From: Streptomyces sp. V3I7
Lineage (GTDB): Bacteria; Actinomycetota; Actinomycetes; Streptomycetales; Streptomycetaceae
NCBI RefSeq assembly: GCF_030817495.1
Contig: NZ_JAUSZK010000001.1
Coordinates: forward strand, 3,203,001 to 3,267,000
Length of the DNA: 64,000 nt
Direction of reading: 5' to 3'
Shown here: piece after piece, positions 7,625 to 14,964 of the stretch
Layout of the letters: the number at the start of each line of letters is the position of its first letter
Numbering within the stretch: the stretch's first letter is position 1
Program-made: the position numbers and the translations under genes
The notes under the pieces: generated by a model
What the model was told of the DNA's origin: nothing
The model's input: the letters and a program-made list of their open reading frames with translations, nothing else
The model's database searches: none

Positions 7625-8659
7625 TCAGACGCAGACCAGACCCAGCACGCAGATGTTCGACGGCGAGGTCGATATCAGGGAGGGATTCGTCTGGGCGCTG
7701 CTCGCGTCCGTACCGCCGGTGCCGGAGGTCGCGGGCGCGGACGGCTGCTGCGTGGTGGTCCCGCTCGGGACCTGCGACGTGGCGTCGCCCGTGCTCGGGG
7801 TGCTGGTCTGCGTGTCCGAGACCGGGGCCGCGGTCGAGGCGGCCGGGTGGGAGGCAACGGGGCCCGACTGCGTGTGCCGGACGCTCGGCGCCGCCGTGTG
7901 CGGCGCGGTGTGGGCGCCCGTAGCGGACGGCGCCTGGTGCTGCGCGGCGGCCTGGGCCGGCGCCGAGTGGTCAGCGGGCTCGGCGTGCCGCGGGCGGTCG
8001 GTGCCGCGCGAGGAGCGGGGCGTGGTGTGCTGCGGGGACGACGGCTCGCTGAAGTCGCCCGCCCTGTCCTGCGCGGAGCCCATGGGCCTGTCGTCCGGGG
8101 CCGAACTCGCCTGAGCCTTGACGTTGGACTGGCGGTCCATCGAGTTCAAGGTCAGGCCGCCGCCGACGAGCGCGACGGCGGTCGCGACCACGGCCCGGCG
8201 CTGGTTCTTCTTCCAGCGGGCCAGCTGGCGACGGCGCGCGGCGCGGCCCTTGGACGCGGGCGGGGCGTCGTCGACGTCCTCGACACCGGCGTACGCGGTC
8301 TCCTGCGCGCCGGTCGCGGTGGCCGCCGTGGTCGCAGTGGTCGGCGTGGTCGCAGTGGTCGGCGTGGTCGCCCTGGTCGCTGTGGTCGCCGTGTCGTCCC
8401 ACAGCGGTTCGGAGTCCTCGGGCCAGCCGGCCGAGACCGTGAACGTGCCGTTGGCCGTCCTCGTGCCGCCCGTCGCCGTGGCGGTGGACGGGGGTGCGAA
8501 CGACGCGTGGGCCGGGCCGGGGGCCTCGCTCGTACCGGCGGAACCGCCGTCCTCGGCGCCCGCGTTGATGAAGGCGGCGATGTCCGGTGCGTAGGCGCCG
8601 CAGCCGGGGCACACCAGGGCACCGTTGAGGTGCCGACGACACGAGGAGCAGTAGTCCAT
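7625..8659 (-). CDS. Zinc-ribbon, single-pass membrane protein with Ser/Thr/Pro-rich tail (SCO2400-like)
   Basis: 344 residues of unknown function. It begins with a zinc ribbon (CSSC and CPGC within MDYCSSCRRHLNGALVCPGC), followed by a variable linker containing a TATTAT repeat, a basic stretch (KGRAARRRQLARWKKNQRR, about 140-158), one hydrophobic segment (AVVATAVALVGGGLTL) and a long Ser/Thr/Pro/Gln-rich part that would lie outside the membrane. It ends in a short hydrophobic Cys-containing peptide (ICVLGLVCV). The architecture resembles the Streptomyces family named after SCO2400, an assignment from memory. ATG 8659 has AGGAAG upstream. The 3' end has been tandemly duplicated downstream. 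Confidence 0.7.
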   Translation of the reverse strand: MDYCSSCRRHLNGALVCPGCGAYAPDIAAFINAGAEDGGSAGTSEAPGPAHASFAPPSTATATGGTRTANGTFTVSAGWPEDSEPLWDDTATTATRATTPTTATTPTTATTAATATGAQETAYAGVEDVDDAPPASKGRAARRRQLARWKKNQRRAVVATAVALVGGGLTLNSMDRQSNVKAQASSAPDDRPMGSAQDRAGDFSEPSSPQHTTPRSSRGTDRPRHAEPADHSAPAQAAAQHQAPSATGAHTAPHTAAPSVRHTQSGPVASHPAASTAAPVSDTQTSTPSTGDATSQVPSGTTTQQPSAPATSGTGGTDASSAQTNPSLISTSPSNICVLGLVCV

Positions 8660-9052
8660 CTGTGGTCTTCCTGGATGGGCGGCGCCGTCGGCCCGGCTGG
8701 GCCGCGGCCTGATCGCGCTCGCACGCGAGATCGAGCAGCCTGCAACGCTAACGAGCGATTAGAAAGGCGGCGTGCATCCCTTGTGACGCTCCTGCAGAGA
8801 TCTTCTGGAACTCACGTGAGCCTCACCCGTCCCAGTACGCCTCAACCGCACCGGCGTTCCGCGCGTCGTGCGGTGGTCGAGACCTGACCTGAACTTCGCG
8901 AACTTCACACAGGAAGCCCCGGCTCGGATCACACGCGCGTCGCCTGTCCGAGTGCCTTCCGCACGCCGCCCGAACGCGGGACGCACGGCCGGGGATACCT
9001 GGTCTCACGCAAGACGACCTGGAATTCTTCGGGATCGACGAGGAGATCAGCT
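8660..9052. other. Intergenic region between divergent genes, no gene seen
   Basis: 393 bp between the zinc-ribbon gene (minus) and the ABM-like gene (plus). Only short GC-biased frames without ribosome binding sites occur. It should hold both promoters; I see no convincing -10/-35 pair. Confidence 0.5.
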
Positions 9053-9346
9053 ATGTACGCAGTGGTCCGGCGCTACGAAGGCGTCACCGACCCCGCCGAG
9101 GCGGGCCGCCGAGTGGACGAGGACTTCATTCCCCTCCTCCGAGAGGTCCCCGGCTTCATCGCCTACTACTGGATCGACGCCGGCGACGGAGTCATGGTCT
9201 CCACCAGCATCTACGAGGACCGAACCGGCGCCGAGGAATCCATCAGCCGAGCCGCCGACTTCGTACGCGACAACCTCGCGCCCCTCCTCCCCAACCCGCC
9301 GCAGGTCGCGGCCGGCCCGGTCGTGGCGGCCCGGCTGACACCCTAG
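9053..9346 (+). CDS. Small dimeric alpha/beta-barrel (ABM-like) protein
   Basis: 97 residues with the pattern of antibiotic-biosynthesis-monooxygenase-like ferredoxin-fold proteins: an initial strand (YAVVRRYEGV), a helix (ADPAEAGRRVDEDFIPLLREV), a strand pair around FIAYYWIDAGDGVMVSTSIYE, and a second helix. Proteins of this type either oxidise aromatic compounds without cofactor or act as structural or stress proteins; no substrate can be inferred. The start has GGAG 7 nt upstream. It is monocistronic, closed by a strong terminator 15 nt after the stop. Confidence 0.75.
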   Translation: MYAVVRRYEGVTDPAEAGRRVDEDFIPLLREVPGFIAYYWIDAGDGVMVSTSIYEDRTGAEESISRAADFVRDNLAPLLPNPPQVAAGPVVAARLTP

Positions 9347-9361
9347 GAAGGCCCGGAAAAC

Positions 9362-9404
9362 GAAGCAGCGTCCGAGCCGGTTCGATCGGCTCGGACGCTG
9401 CTTC
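9362..9404 (+). terminator. Terminator after the ABM-like gene
   Basis: Perfect 17-bp stem (GAAGCAGCGTCCGAGCC arm) with a 9-nt loop, 15 nt after the stop codon. Confidence 0.85.
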
Positions 9405-9753
9405 GCGGGTCGGTCCTGTGCATGACCCGCGAGTGGATCATGACGGCTTTCCGTCGGACTGTTCACAAGGGCGCCGGATTCGTGACCATCGCTCGGCACC
9501 AGTGACATTCAGGTGGCACAGGGCGCTGATCGAAGTGACCCGATCATGAGGGTCGAGGCGCTCGTTCTCCCGGGGAGGTACGCGGGCGCCGACCGCAGGA
9601 GCGGGCTGGTCCCCCCGTGCCGGCTCGCCCCTGCTCGCACACGGCAGCCCTGGTGTCCCACGTGGCAGTGGCGCCCGGGCTGCCGTGTGCTCCCGGACAG
9701 CCAGATCCTCAGGGACCGACCACCGCGGTTACCGAGCAGGGCTCCCGCCGAGT
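9405..9753. other. Left margin of the arsenic block, no gene seen
   Basis: 349 bp without a credible gene on either strand. It contains a perfect 14-bp inverted repeat (9637-9650 and 9677-9690) that may terminate arsC. I looked for a transposase remnant and for a copy of the tRNA-Lys 3' end and found neither. Confidence 0.5.
9637..9690 (-). terminator. Inverted repeat downstream of arsC, possible terminator
   Basis: GCACACGGCAGCCC and its perfect complement GGGCTGCCGTGTGC, separated by 26 nt, 64 nt past the arsC stop. The long loop makes terminator function uncertain. Confidence 0.45.
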
Positions 9754-10185
9754 TCAGGCTGAGGCTGACGCCGCCGGGATGCCCAGCTCGGCCAGCAGGC
9801 CGCGCACGCGCTGTTCGATCTCATCCCGGATCGGCCGCACGGCTTCCACGCCCTGGCCCGCCGGATCCTCGAGCCGCCAGTCCAGGTACCGCTTGCCCGG
9901 AAAGACGGGGCAGGCGTCCCCGCACCCCATCGTGATCACCACGTCCGAGGACTGCACCGCCTCGGTGGTGAGCACCTTCGGCGTCTGGGCGGAGATGTCG
10001 ATCCCCAGCTCCGCCATGGCCTCGACGACGGCCGGGTTGACCTCGTCGGCGGGAGCGGAACCGGCCGAGCGCACCTCGACCCGGTCACCGCCGAGGTGGG
10101 TGAGGAAGGCGGCGCCCATCTGGGAGCGGCCGGCGTTGTGAACACAGACGAACAGCACGGAGGGACGCGGGGCAACGGCGCTCAT
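9754..10185 (-). CDS. arsC: Arsenate reductase, low-molecular-weight phosphatase type
   Basis: Reduces arsenate to arsenite in the cytoplasm. 143 residues with the P-loop C14-VHNAG-R20 (Cx5R), the redox cysteines C88 and C92 in MGCGDACP, and the catalytic Asp-Pro in RLEDPAGQG. The C-x3-C pair is that of thioredoxin- or mycoredoxin-coupled ArsC enzymes. ATG 10185 follows AAGGA by 8 nt. It is the third gene of arsR-aquaporin-arsC; the product, arsenite, would leave through the aquaporin since no arsB/acr3 is present. Confidence 0.92.
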   Translation of the reverse strand: MSAVAPRPSVLFVCVHNAGRSQMGAAFLTHLGGDRVEVRSAGSAPADEVNPAVVEAMAELGIDISAQTPKVLTTEAVQSSDVVITMGCGDACPVFPGKRYLDWRLEDPAGQGVEAVRPIRDEIEQRVRGLLAELGIPAASASA

Positions 10186-10214
10186 GGCGGGTGTCCTTGC
10201 AGGTGGAGAGGAAG

Positions 10215-10949
10215 TCAGGAGGAGGTGAGCTCGGGCTCGCCGTGCGGGACGACGACTTCGTCCCGCAGGCGGGCGGGACGTCCGTACACCACTGCCACGG
10301 CGGCCAGCCCGAGTACGGCGCCCAGCAGTTGTGCCGCGATGAACGGGGCGACGGAGGCGGGCGCGATCCCGGCGAAGGTGTCGCTGAAGGCACGACCCAC
10401 GGTTACGGCGGGATTCGCGAAGGAGGTGGAGGAGGTGAACCAGTAGGCGGCCCCGATGTAGGAGGCCACGGCCACCGGGGCCAGGGCAGCGCGGCCGGCG
10501 CGCTCCAGGCCGAAGACGAGCAGGATCAGCCCGGCCGTGGCAACGACCTCCGCCAGCCACACATGGCCGGCGGACCGGTCGTGGGTGGAGAACTTCACCA
10601 GCGGCTCGGCGAACATGGCGTCGGCCAGCACCGCTCCGCCGATCGCGCTGGCAACCTGCGCGAGAACGTACGCCGCAACCTCCCGCGGACTCGGCCCCGC
10701 GCCGGTGCGGCGGCCGGCGAACCAGGCGGCCAGGGTGACGGCGGGATTGAAATGCGCACCAGAGACCGGCCCGAGCAGGGTGATCAACACGCCCAGTCCG
10801 AAGACGGTGGCCAGCGAGTTGGCCAGCAGTTGTACGCCGACGTCATGGGACAGCTCCGTCGCCTGGATACCGGAGCCCACGACGATGGCCACCAGCAGCC
10901 CGGTGCCCACCGCTTCCGCGGCGACACGGCGGCCGAGGGGCGCGGTCAC
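10215..10949 (-). CDS. MIP/aquaglyceroporin channel of the arsenic operon
   Basis: 244-residue membrane channel with six hydrophobic segments and two Asn-Pro-Ala boxes (HFNPAVTLA and FANPAVTVG), the hallmark of aquaporins. In arsenic operons of this arrangement (AqpS type, known from Sinorhizobium) the channel lets arsenite made by ArsC flow out, replacing the ArsB pump. The GTG start overlaps the arsR stop by 4 bp (GTGA), so translation is coupled. The N-terminal R-R-V-A-A-E and the C-terminal PELTSS are cytosolic. Confidence 0.88.
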   Translation of the reverse strand: MTAPLGRRVAAEAVGTGLLVAIVVGSGIQATELSHDVGVQLLANSLATVFGLGVLITLLGPVSGAHFNPAVTLAAWFAGRRTGAGPSPREVAAYVLAQVASAIGGAVLADAMFAEPLVKFSTHDRSAGHVWLAEVVATAGLILLVFGLERAGRAALAPVAVASYIGAAYWFTSSTSFANPAVTVGRAFSDTFAGIAPASVAPFIAAQLLGAVLGLAAVAVVYGRPARLRDEVVVPHGEPELTSS

Positions 10950-11317
10950 TCCGCCACCTCCGCGGTCCGCGACGTCGTCAGGAACCCGGCGAGTCTGTCC
11001 AGAATGCCGGGCAGCACCCAGTAGTACACCCACGTCCCACGACGCTCGCAGTCGATCAGACCGGCCTGCCTCAACAGCTTGAGGTGGTGGGAGATCGTCG
11101 GCTGCGACAGATCGAAGGCCGGCGTCATCTCGCACACGCAGACCTCGCCGCCCTCCCGCGACGCGATCATCGACAGCAGACGCAGGCGCACCGGGTCGCC
11201 CAGCGCCTTGAAGACTCTCGCCAGCTCCGTGGCGCGTTCGTCGTCCAGCGGCGCGGCTGCCAGACCCGGGCAGCACGCGGCGTCCTGCCCGATCACCTCA
11301 AGCTCCTGTTTTGACAT
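10946..11317 (-). CDS. arsR: ArsR-family arsenite-responsive repressor
   Basis: 123 residues with a winged-helix DNA-binding region (LSQPTISHHLKLLRQAGLI) preceded by the arsenic-sensing pair C60-V-C62 in GGEVCVCEM. A further Cys pair (C15-C16) near the N-terminus could supply the third ligand, as in actinobacterial ArsR variants. It heads the operon arsR-aquaporin-arsC and is divergent from arsM; an imperfect inverted repeat overlaps its start codon, suggesting autoregulation and joint control of both promoters. Confidence 0.92.
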   Translation of the reverse strand: MSKQELEVIGQDAACCPGLAAAPLDDERATELARVFKALGDPVRLRLLSMIASREGGEVCVCEMTPAFDLSQPTISHHLKLLRQAGLIDCERRGTWVYYWVLPGILDRLAGFLTTSRTAEVAE

Positions 11318-11330
11318 ACCTCTATGTTGA
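11311..11330. promoter_or_regulatory. Probable ArsR operator over the arsR start codon
   Basis: TTGACATA, 4 bp, TATGTTGA: an 8-bp inverted repeat with two mismatches lying across the arsR start and 98 bp before arsM. ArsR/SmtB repressors bind such AT-rich dyads. Not tested. Confidence 0.5.
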
Positions 11331-11427
11331 CGTTTCTCGATCCAAGGCGCAAGGTGGCATCAACGAACGTCGATACAGACCGTTCCGTTCTGGGCATCGC
11401 CATGCCCCGTCACTCAGGAGAGACGTG

Positions 11428-12234
11428 ATGAGCGAGCAGTCCACCGACCTGCGTGAGACCGTCCGCCGGCGGTACGCAGCCGCAGCCGTGAAGGTCAGCG
11501 AGGGCGGCTCCGCGTGCTGCGGGCCCGAGTCCGTCGATGTCGACATCGACATCGACATCGACATCGACATCGACATCGACGGGAGCTTCGGCTCCGCCCT
11601 CTACGCCACCGATCAGCGCGACGCCCTGCCCGCAGAAGCGGTCGCCGCCTCCCTCGGCTGCGGCAACCCCACCGCCGTCGCCGAACTCCGCGAGGGCGAC
11701 CGCGTCCTGGACCTCGGCTCCGGCGGGGGCATCGACGTCCTGCTCTCCGGCCGCCGCGTCGGCCCCACCGGCAAGGCGTACGGGCTGGACATGACCGAGG
11801 AGATGCTCGCCCTCGCCCTGGCCAACGCCGAGAAGGCGGGAGCCACCAACGTGGAGTTCCTCAAGGGCACCATCGAGGCGATCCCGCTGCCCGCGAACAC
11901 CCTCGACGTGGTCATCTCGAACTGCGTGATCAACCTGTCCGTCGACAAGGCCGCCGTCTTCGCCGAGACCTTCCGCGTCCTCAGGCCCGGTGGCCGTATC
12001 GGCGTCTCCGACGTCGTCGCCGAGGACGCCCTCACCCCCGAACAGCGGGCGGAGCGCGGCGATCACGTCGGCTGCATCGCCGGCGCGCTGTCCTTCGCCG
12101 AATACCGCGCCGGCCTTGCGGCCGCCGGCTTCACCGGCATCGACATCACCCCCACCCACTCCGTCGCGGACGGCATGCACTCCGCCATCATCCGCGCCAC
12201 CAAGCCGACGACTCGCGATACGACCCCCGAGTAA
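11428..12234 (+). CDS. arsM: Arsenite S-adenosylmethionine methyltransferase
   Basis: Methylates arsenite, detoxifying it as methylated or volatile species. 268 residues: an N-terminal Cys pair (C30-C31 in SACCGP), an Asp-Ile repeat (residues 39-51), the SAM motif VLDLGSGGGIDVL, and the ArsM cysteines in SLGCGNP, SNCVINLS and GCIAGAL that bind As(III). ATG 11428 has AGGAG 7 nt upstream. It is divergent from arsR. The repeat lies between the Cys pair and GSFGSALY, where other ArsM proteins have a short loop. Confidence 0.92.
   Translation: MSEQSTDLRETVRRRYAAAAVKVSEGGSACCGPESVDVDIDIDIDIDIDIDGSFGSALYATDQRDALPAEAVAASLGCGNPTAVAELREGDRVLDLGSGGGIDVLLSGRRVGPTGKAYGLDMTEEMLALALANAEKAGATNVEFLKGTIEAIPLPANTLDVVISNCVINLSVDKAAVFAETFRVLRPGGRIGVSDVVAEDALTPEQRAERGDHVGCIAGALSFAEYRAGLAAAGFTGIDITPTHSVADGMHSAIIRATKPTTRDTTPE
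11542..11577 (+). repeat. Hexanucleotide microsatellite (GACATC x6) inside arsM
   Basis: Six perfect GACATC units, preceded by the related GATGTC and followed by GAC, encode consecutive Asp-Ile dipeptides. Gain or loss of a unit would keep the frame. Confidence 0.95.
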
Positions 12235-12430
12235 AGGCCGGGGGGCGAAAACAGCGCCACGCGGTTAGGCGACCAGCGCCGATGAGTTCGTCTCAATACG
12301 CCGGTTTCGGCGTCGGCCTCGTACTCGGTTTCGCTTGTCACTCCCGAGTTCGAAATCAGGGGGTCTCATGGCGAAATAGCCAAACCCTCGGACCAAAAAG
12401 GGCCGAAGCAAGCACACGCGAATAATTACC

Positions 12431-12724
12431 TCATGCCGGGCTTTTCACCCAATCAATGAGCCGCGCCCACCAGCCGGCCGCCGATCGGTCCGGTGCATCC
12501 CCTGGACCTCGAGGAGGGTGTGCGCCTCGCGGTGGCCCGTCCTGTCGGGCCGCCACCGATTCCGATCGAGCAGTCACTTCCACTGTGCCCGCATGCCTGC
12601 GTTCCGCCGGGTCACATGCGCACCGCTGAGCCGTTGGCACACCCGTGAGCACTTGGTCCACATGTCGCCCACAGCCCTCGAAGGTCATTTTCCGGCACGA
12701 CCGGCAGACAGCACGTCGGCACAT
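12431..12724 (-). CDS. Small Cys-motif protein with WWARLIDW tail
   Basis: 97 residues, function unknown. The N-terminus (CRRAVCRSC, then FEGCGRHVDQVLTGVPTAQRCAC) belongs to a widespread actinobacterial type in which two Cys pairs and a His look like a metal site. A basic, Pro/Arg-rich linker follows, and the last residues, GWWARLIDWVKSPA, match the tail of the protein encoded at 13079-13657. ATG 12724 is preceded by GGAGGG with AAAC spacing. It is transcribed away from the sulfur-permease genes, from the same 354-bp spacer. Confidence 0.7.
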   Translation of the reverse strand: MCRRAVCRSCRKMTFEGCGRHVDQVLTGVPTAQRCACDPAERRHAGTVEVTARSESVAARQDGPPRGAHPPRGPGDAPDRSAAGWWARLIDWVKSPA

Positions 12725-13078
12725 GTTTCCCTCCATCAGTCCTTCGTTCGAGATCCACATATTCACACCGCGACCACAAAAGATTCCAGCAACATGCGCA
12801 GGTTCTCCATGAAAAGCCGACTCGCGACGGCACGGCCGTGACACGAGGCCACCTCACGAGCCAAGCGGTTTGGCTGGAAAATTCCCTCGGGTTGCTCGGG
12901 ACACCGAAACAATGATTGCATCTCGCCCGGTCGAAAAAATGGGGGACTCAGCGCCTTATCTGTCACTGCCGTCACCGCGTTGCTTTCAGACCGTCGACCG
13001 GGCGCGGCGAGGGCAAGAACCGAGAACGGCAACCGCTCTCCTGAAACGGATGGTGCGCGCCGTTCAGGAGGGAGCAAC
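12725..13078. other. Low-GC divergent intergenic region
   Basis: 354 bp with visibly lower GC than the surroundings (runs such as CACAAAAGATTCC and GAAAAAATGGGG). It must hold the promoters of the two divergent Cys-motif genes. No gene seen. Confidence 0.6.
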
Positions 13079-13657
13079 GTGGGTTGCTCACACGCCACAG
13101 AATGCCCCCTTTTCCCCCTGCTCAGGGCGAGCCTGCAAGGTTGGCGCGACTACTACTGCGACAGCGAGGGTCAGTGGCGCGACTGTGCGCGCTACCAGGT
13201 GTCACTGACCGGCGAGCGCGTGCCCATCAACCTGCTGCCCAACGGAGCCCGCGCACGGCACCTCGAAGACGCGCCAGCGGCGGGCCAGGGCGGCGGCGCC
13301 GGCCCAAGGAGCGCACCCCGCCAGGACCCGCCGGCCCAACCCGCTCCAGGGTCACCGCAGCCCGCGCCCTGGTCGCTGCCGACGCCGGGCCGGCCACCTG
13401 AGCCGTCAGAGCACGGACCCGCGGCACCGGAGGCCACGGCCCCGTTCGGGGCAACACCTCCGCCGACATCCTGGGTAACTCCTCCGCCCGCCTCCTGGGT
13501 AACACCGCCACAGGCACCTGCCTGGCATCACCAACCGTCACCACCCCCACAGACTCACCAGCCCTCGGACGGCCGCTCTCGACGCGCGCGGCAGGCGCCC
13601 AGCTCGAAGCGCGGCTTGTGGGCTCGATTCATCGATTGGATGGGAGGACCCGCGTGA
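13079..13657 (+). CDS. Cys-motif protein with Pro-rich linker and LWARFIDW tail
   Basis: 192 residues, function unknown. The first 55 residues carry four cysteines (GC, TECPLFP, YYCDSE, DCARY) followed by VPINLLPNG; the order CPLF, YC, CARY, VP-x-x-L-x-PN resembles a small Cys-cluster domain found in many bacterial signalling and redox proteins, probably metal binding. Then comes about 110 residues of Pro/Ala-rich linker with a repeated SWVTPP, and the tail GLWARFIDWMGGPA, nearly the same as in the divergent gene at 12431. GTG 13079 has AGGAGG 6 nt upstream. Its stop overlaps the next start by 4 bp (GTGA). Confidence 0.7.
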   Translation: MGCSHATECPLFPLLRASLQGWRDYYCDSEGQWRDCARYQVSLTGERVPINLLPNGARARHLEDAPAAGQGGGAGPRSAPRQDPPAQPAPGSPQPAPWSLPTPGRPPEPSEHGPAAPEATAPFGATPPPTSWVTPPPASWVTPPQAPAWHHQPSPPPQTHQPSDGRSRRARQAPSSKRGLWARFIDWMGGPA

Positions 13658-14322
13658 GTACCTATTGGCCCTGGTGGGCGGGCGCTGCCGGGCTCGCTCT
13701 GGTCACCATCACCTACACCCTCATCACCGATCGGTCTTTCGGGGTATCTGCCGCGTGGGACCGCGTGTTGCACTGGCGCCGCGAACGTCATCTCGAGCTG
13801 ACGGACGAGGAGTTCAGCGACGACCACGCTCTCGCCGAGGCGCTCGCCGCAGCTACGGCAGAGCACTTCGGCACTAGCGGCGGTGCCGGCACCACTGCGT
13901 CCACCATGCCGCAGGCTCCGTACGCGACCTCGCAGCCGCTCGAAGCGGACGCCGAACCGGCGGCGAGTGAGCGCCCCGCGGCCACGAGCCTGCGCCCGGC
14001 CCCGCTGGTCACCCAGGCCGCCCTGCTGATATCGGTCTTCCTCGGCGGGTTCATCGCCGCGGTCACCTCCGGGCGGTTCCACCTCCGCTACGACATGGGC
14101 CCGGGTTTCCGGGACCTGGTCACCGCCGATCCGATCACCATGATCGCCCTGCTGTTCGTGGGAGGCGTGCTGGTCGGCTTCGGCACTCGGCTGGCCGGCG
14201 GGTGCAGCTCCGGCCACGGACTCAACGGCTGTGGCCGTCTCCGCCCGGTCAGCCTCGTCGCGACCGCCGTGTTCTTCGGCACCGCCGTCGCGGTGTCGTT
14301 CCTCCTGTGGAAGGTGATCTGA
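13654..14322 (+). CDS. YeeE/YedE-type sulfur transporter, first half
   Basis: 222-residue membrane protein. A first membrane segment (WAGAAGLALVTITYTLI) precedes a roughly 90-residue soluble, Ala/Glu-rich stretch, then three membrane segments with the YeeE motif AGGCSSGHGLNGCG, whose Cys is used to pass thiosulfate in TsuA/YeeE. It overlaps the upstream Cys-motif gene (GTGA) and the downstream partner (TGATG), so the three genes are translated as a unit. Confidence 0.82.
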   Translation: MSTYWPWWAGAAGLALVTITYTLITDRSFGVSAAWDRVLHWRRERHLELTDEEFSDDHALAEALAAATAEHFGTSGGAGTTASTMPQAPYATSQPLEADAEPAASERPAATSLRPAPLVTQAALLISVFLGGFIAAVTSGRFHLRYDMGPGFRDLVTADPITMIALLFVGGVLVGFGTRLAGGCSSGHGLNGCGRLRPVSLVATAVFFGTAVAVSFLLWKVI

Positions 14323-14738
14323 TGCGTACCCGGGGCGCAATCCTGCTGGCCAACATCATCACCGGACTGGCCCTCGGCTTCACCGTCACCAACATCGGCT
14401 TCGGTGACTACGCCGAGCTGAACCGCATGTTCACCTTCCAGGACCTGCGCATGTTCCTGTCCTTCGCCGGCGCTGTGGCGATCATCGTGTGCGCGTTCGC
14501 CCTGCTGCGGGTCCGCCGCACCCCGGGGCGCATCCACGCCGGCGTGATCCCCGGCGCGGTGCTGTTCGGCACGGGCTGGGCGATCTCCGGCGGCTGCCCC
14601 GCCATCCCGATCATCCAGGTCGCCAGCGGATACCTGCCCGCCCTGATCACCATCGCCGGCGTCATCGTCGGCATCCGGCTGTGCCGCTGGGCCAACGCCC
14701 GGTACTTCCACCTCGACCGCGGCTCCTGCGGGCTGTGA
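14322..14738 (+). CDS. YeeE/YedE-type sulfur transporter, second half
   Basis: 138 residues with four hydrophobic segments and the second YeeE signature GTGWAISGGCPAIPI. Together with the preceding gene it would form one complete YeeE/YedE channel. The start codon overlaps the upstream stop by 1 nt. A bidirectional terminator follows. Confidence 0.82.
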   Translation: MRTRGAILLANIITGLALGFTVTNIGFGDYAELNRMFTFQDLRMFLSFAGAVAIIVCAFALLRVRRTPGRIHAGVIPGAVLFGTGWAISGGCPAIPIIQVASGYLPALITIAGVIVGIRLCRWANARYFHLDRGSCGL

Positions 14739-14752
14739 TCCCGGGACGAAGA

Positions 14753-14786
14753 CGCCCCCAGCTCAAATCCCTCTGAGCTGGGGGCG
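14753..14786. terminator. Bidirectional terminator between YeeE pair and tRNA-Lys
   Basis: Perfect 13-bp stem (CGCCCCCAGCTCA arm), 8-nt loop. It serves the sulfur operon from the left and tRNA-Lys from the right. Confidence 0.8.
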
Positions 14787-14792
14787 ATTCGG

Positions 14793-14865
14793 TAGGCCCT
14801 GTGGGACTCGAACCCACAACCAATGGATTAAAAGTCCACTGCTCTGCCAATTGAGCTAAGGGCCC
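14793..14865 (-). tRNA. tRNA-Lys (TTT)
   Basis: Cloverleaf with anticodon loop CTTTTAA and a 7-bp acceptor stem ending in a G-U pair. The accessory block 9.4-14.8 kb adjoins its 3' end. CCA is not encoded. Confidence 0.95.
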
Positions 14866-14964
14866 AGGCGATGTTGCCACCCCGAGCATAGCCGGACGCG
14901 GCCGTGTCTCCGATCGGGTATCGGGGACGCGGCCGCGTCGGGCGGCGGAACGGGTCAGGAACCG

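Noticed and set aside
12235..12430. Gene remnant after arsM
   Set aside because: Short frames in all directions, no ribosome site and no family resemblance.
14793..14865. Integration site (att) at tRNA-Lys
   Set aside because: No second copy of the tRNA 3' end was found near 9.4 kb and no integrase is present.
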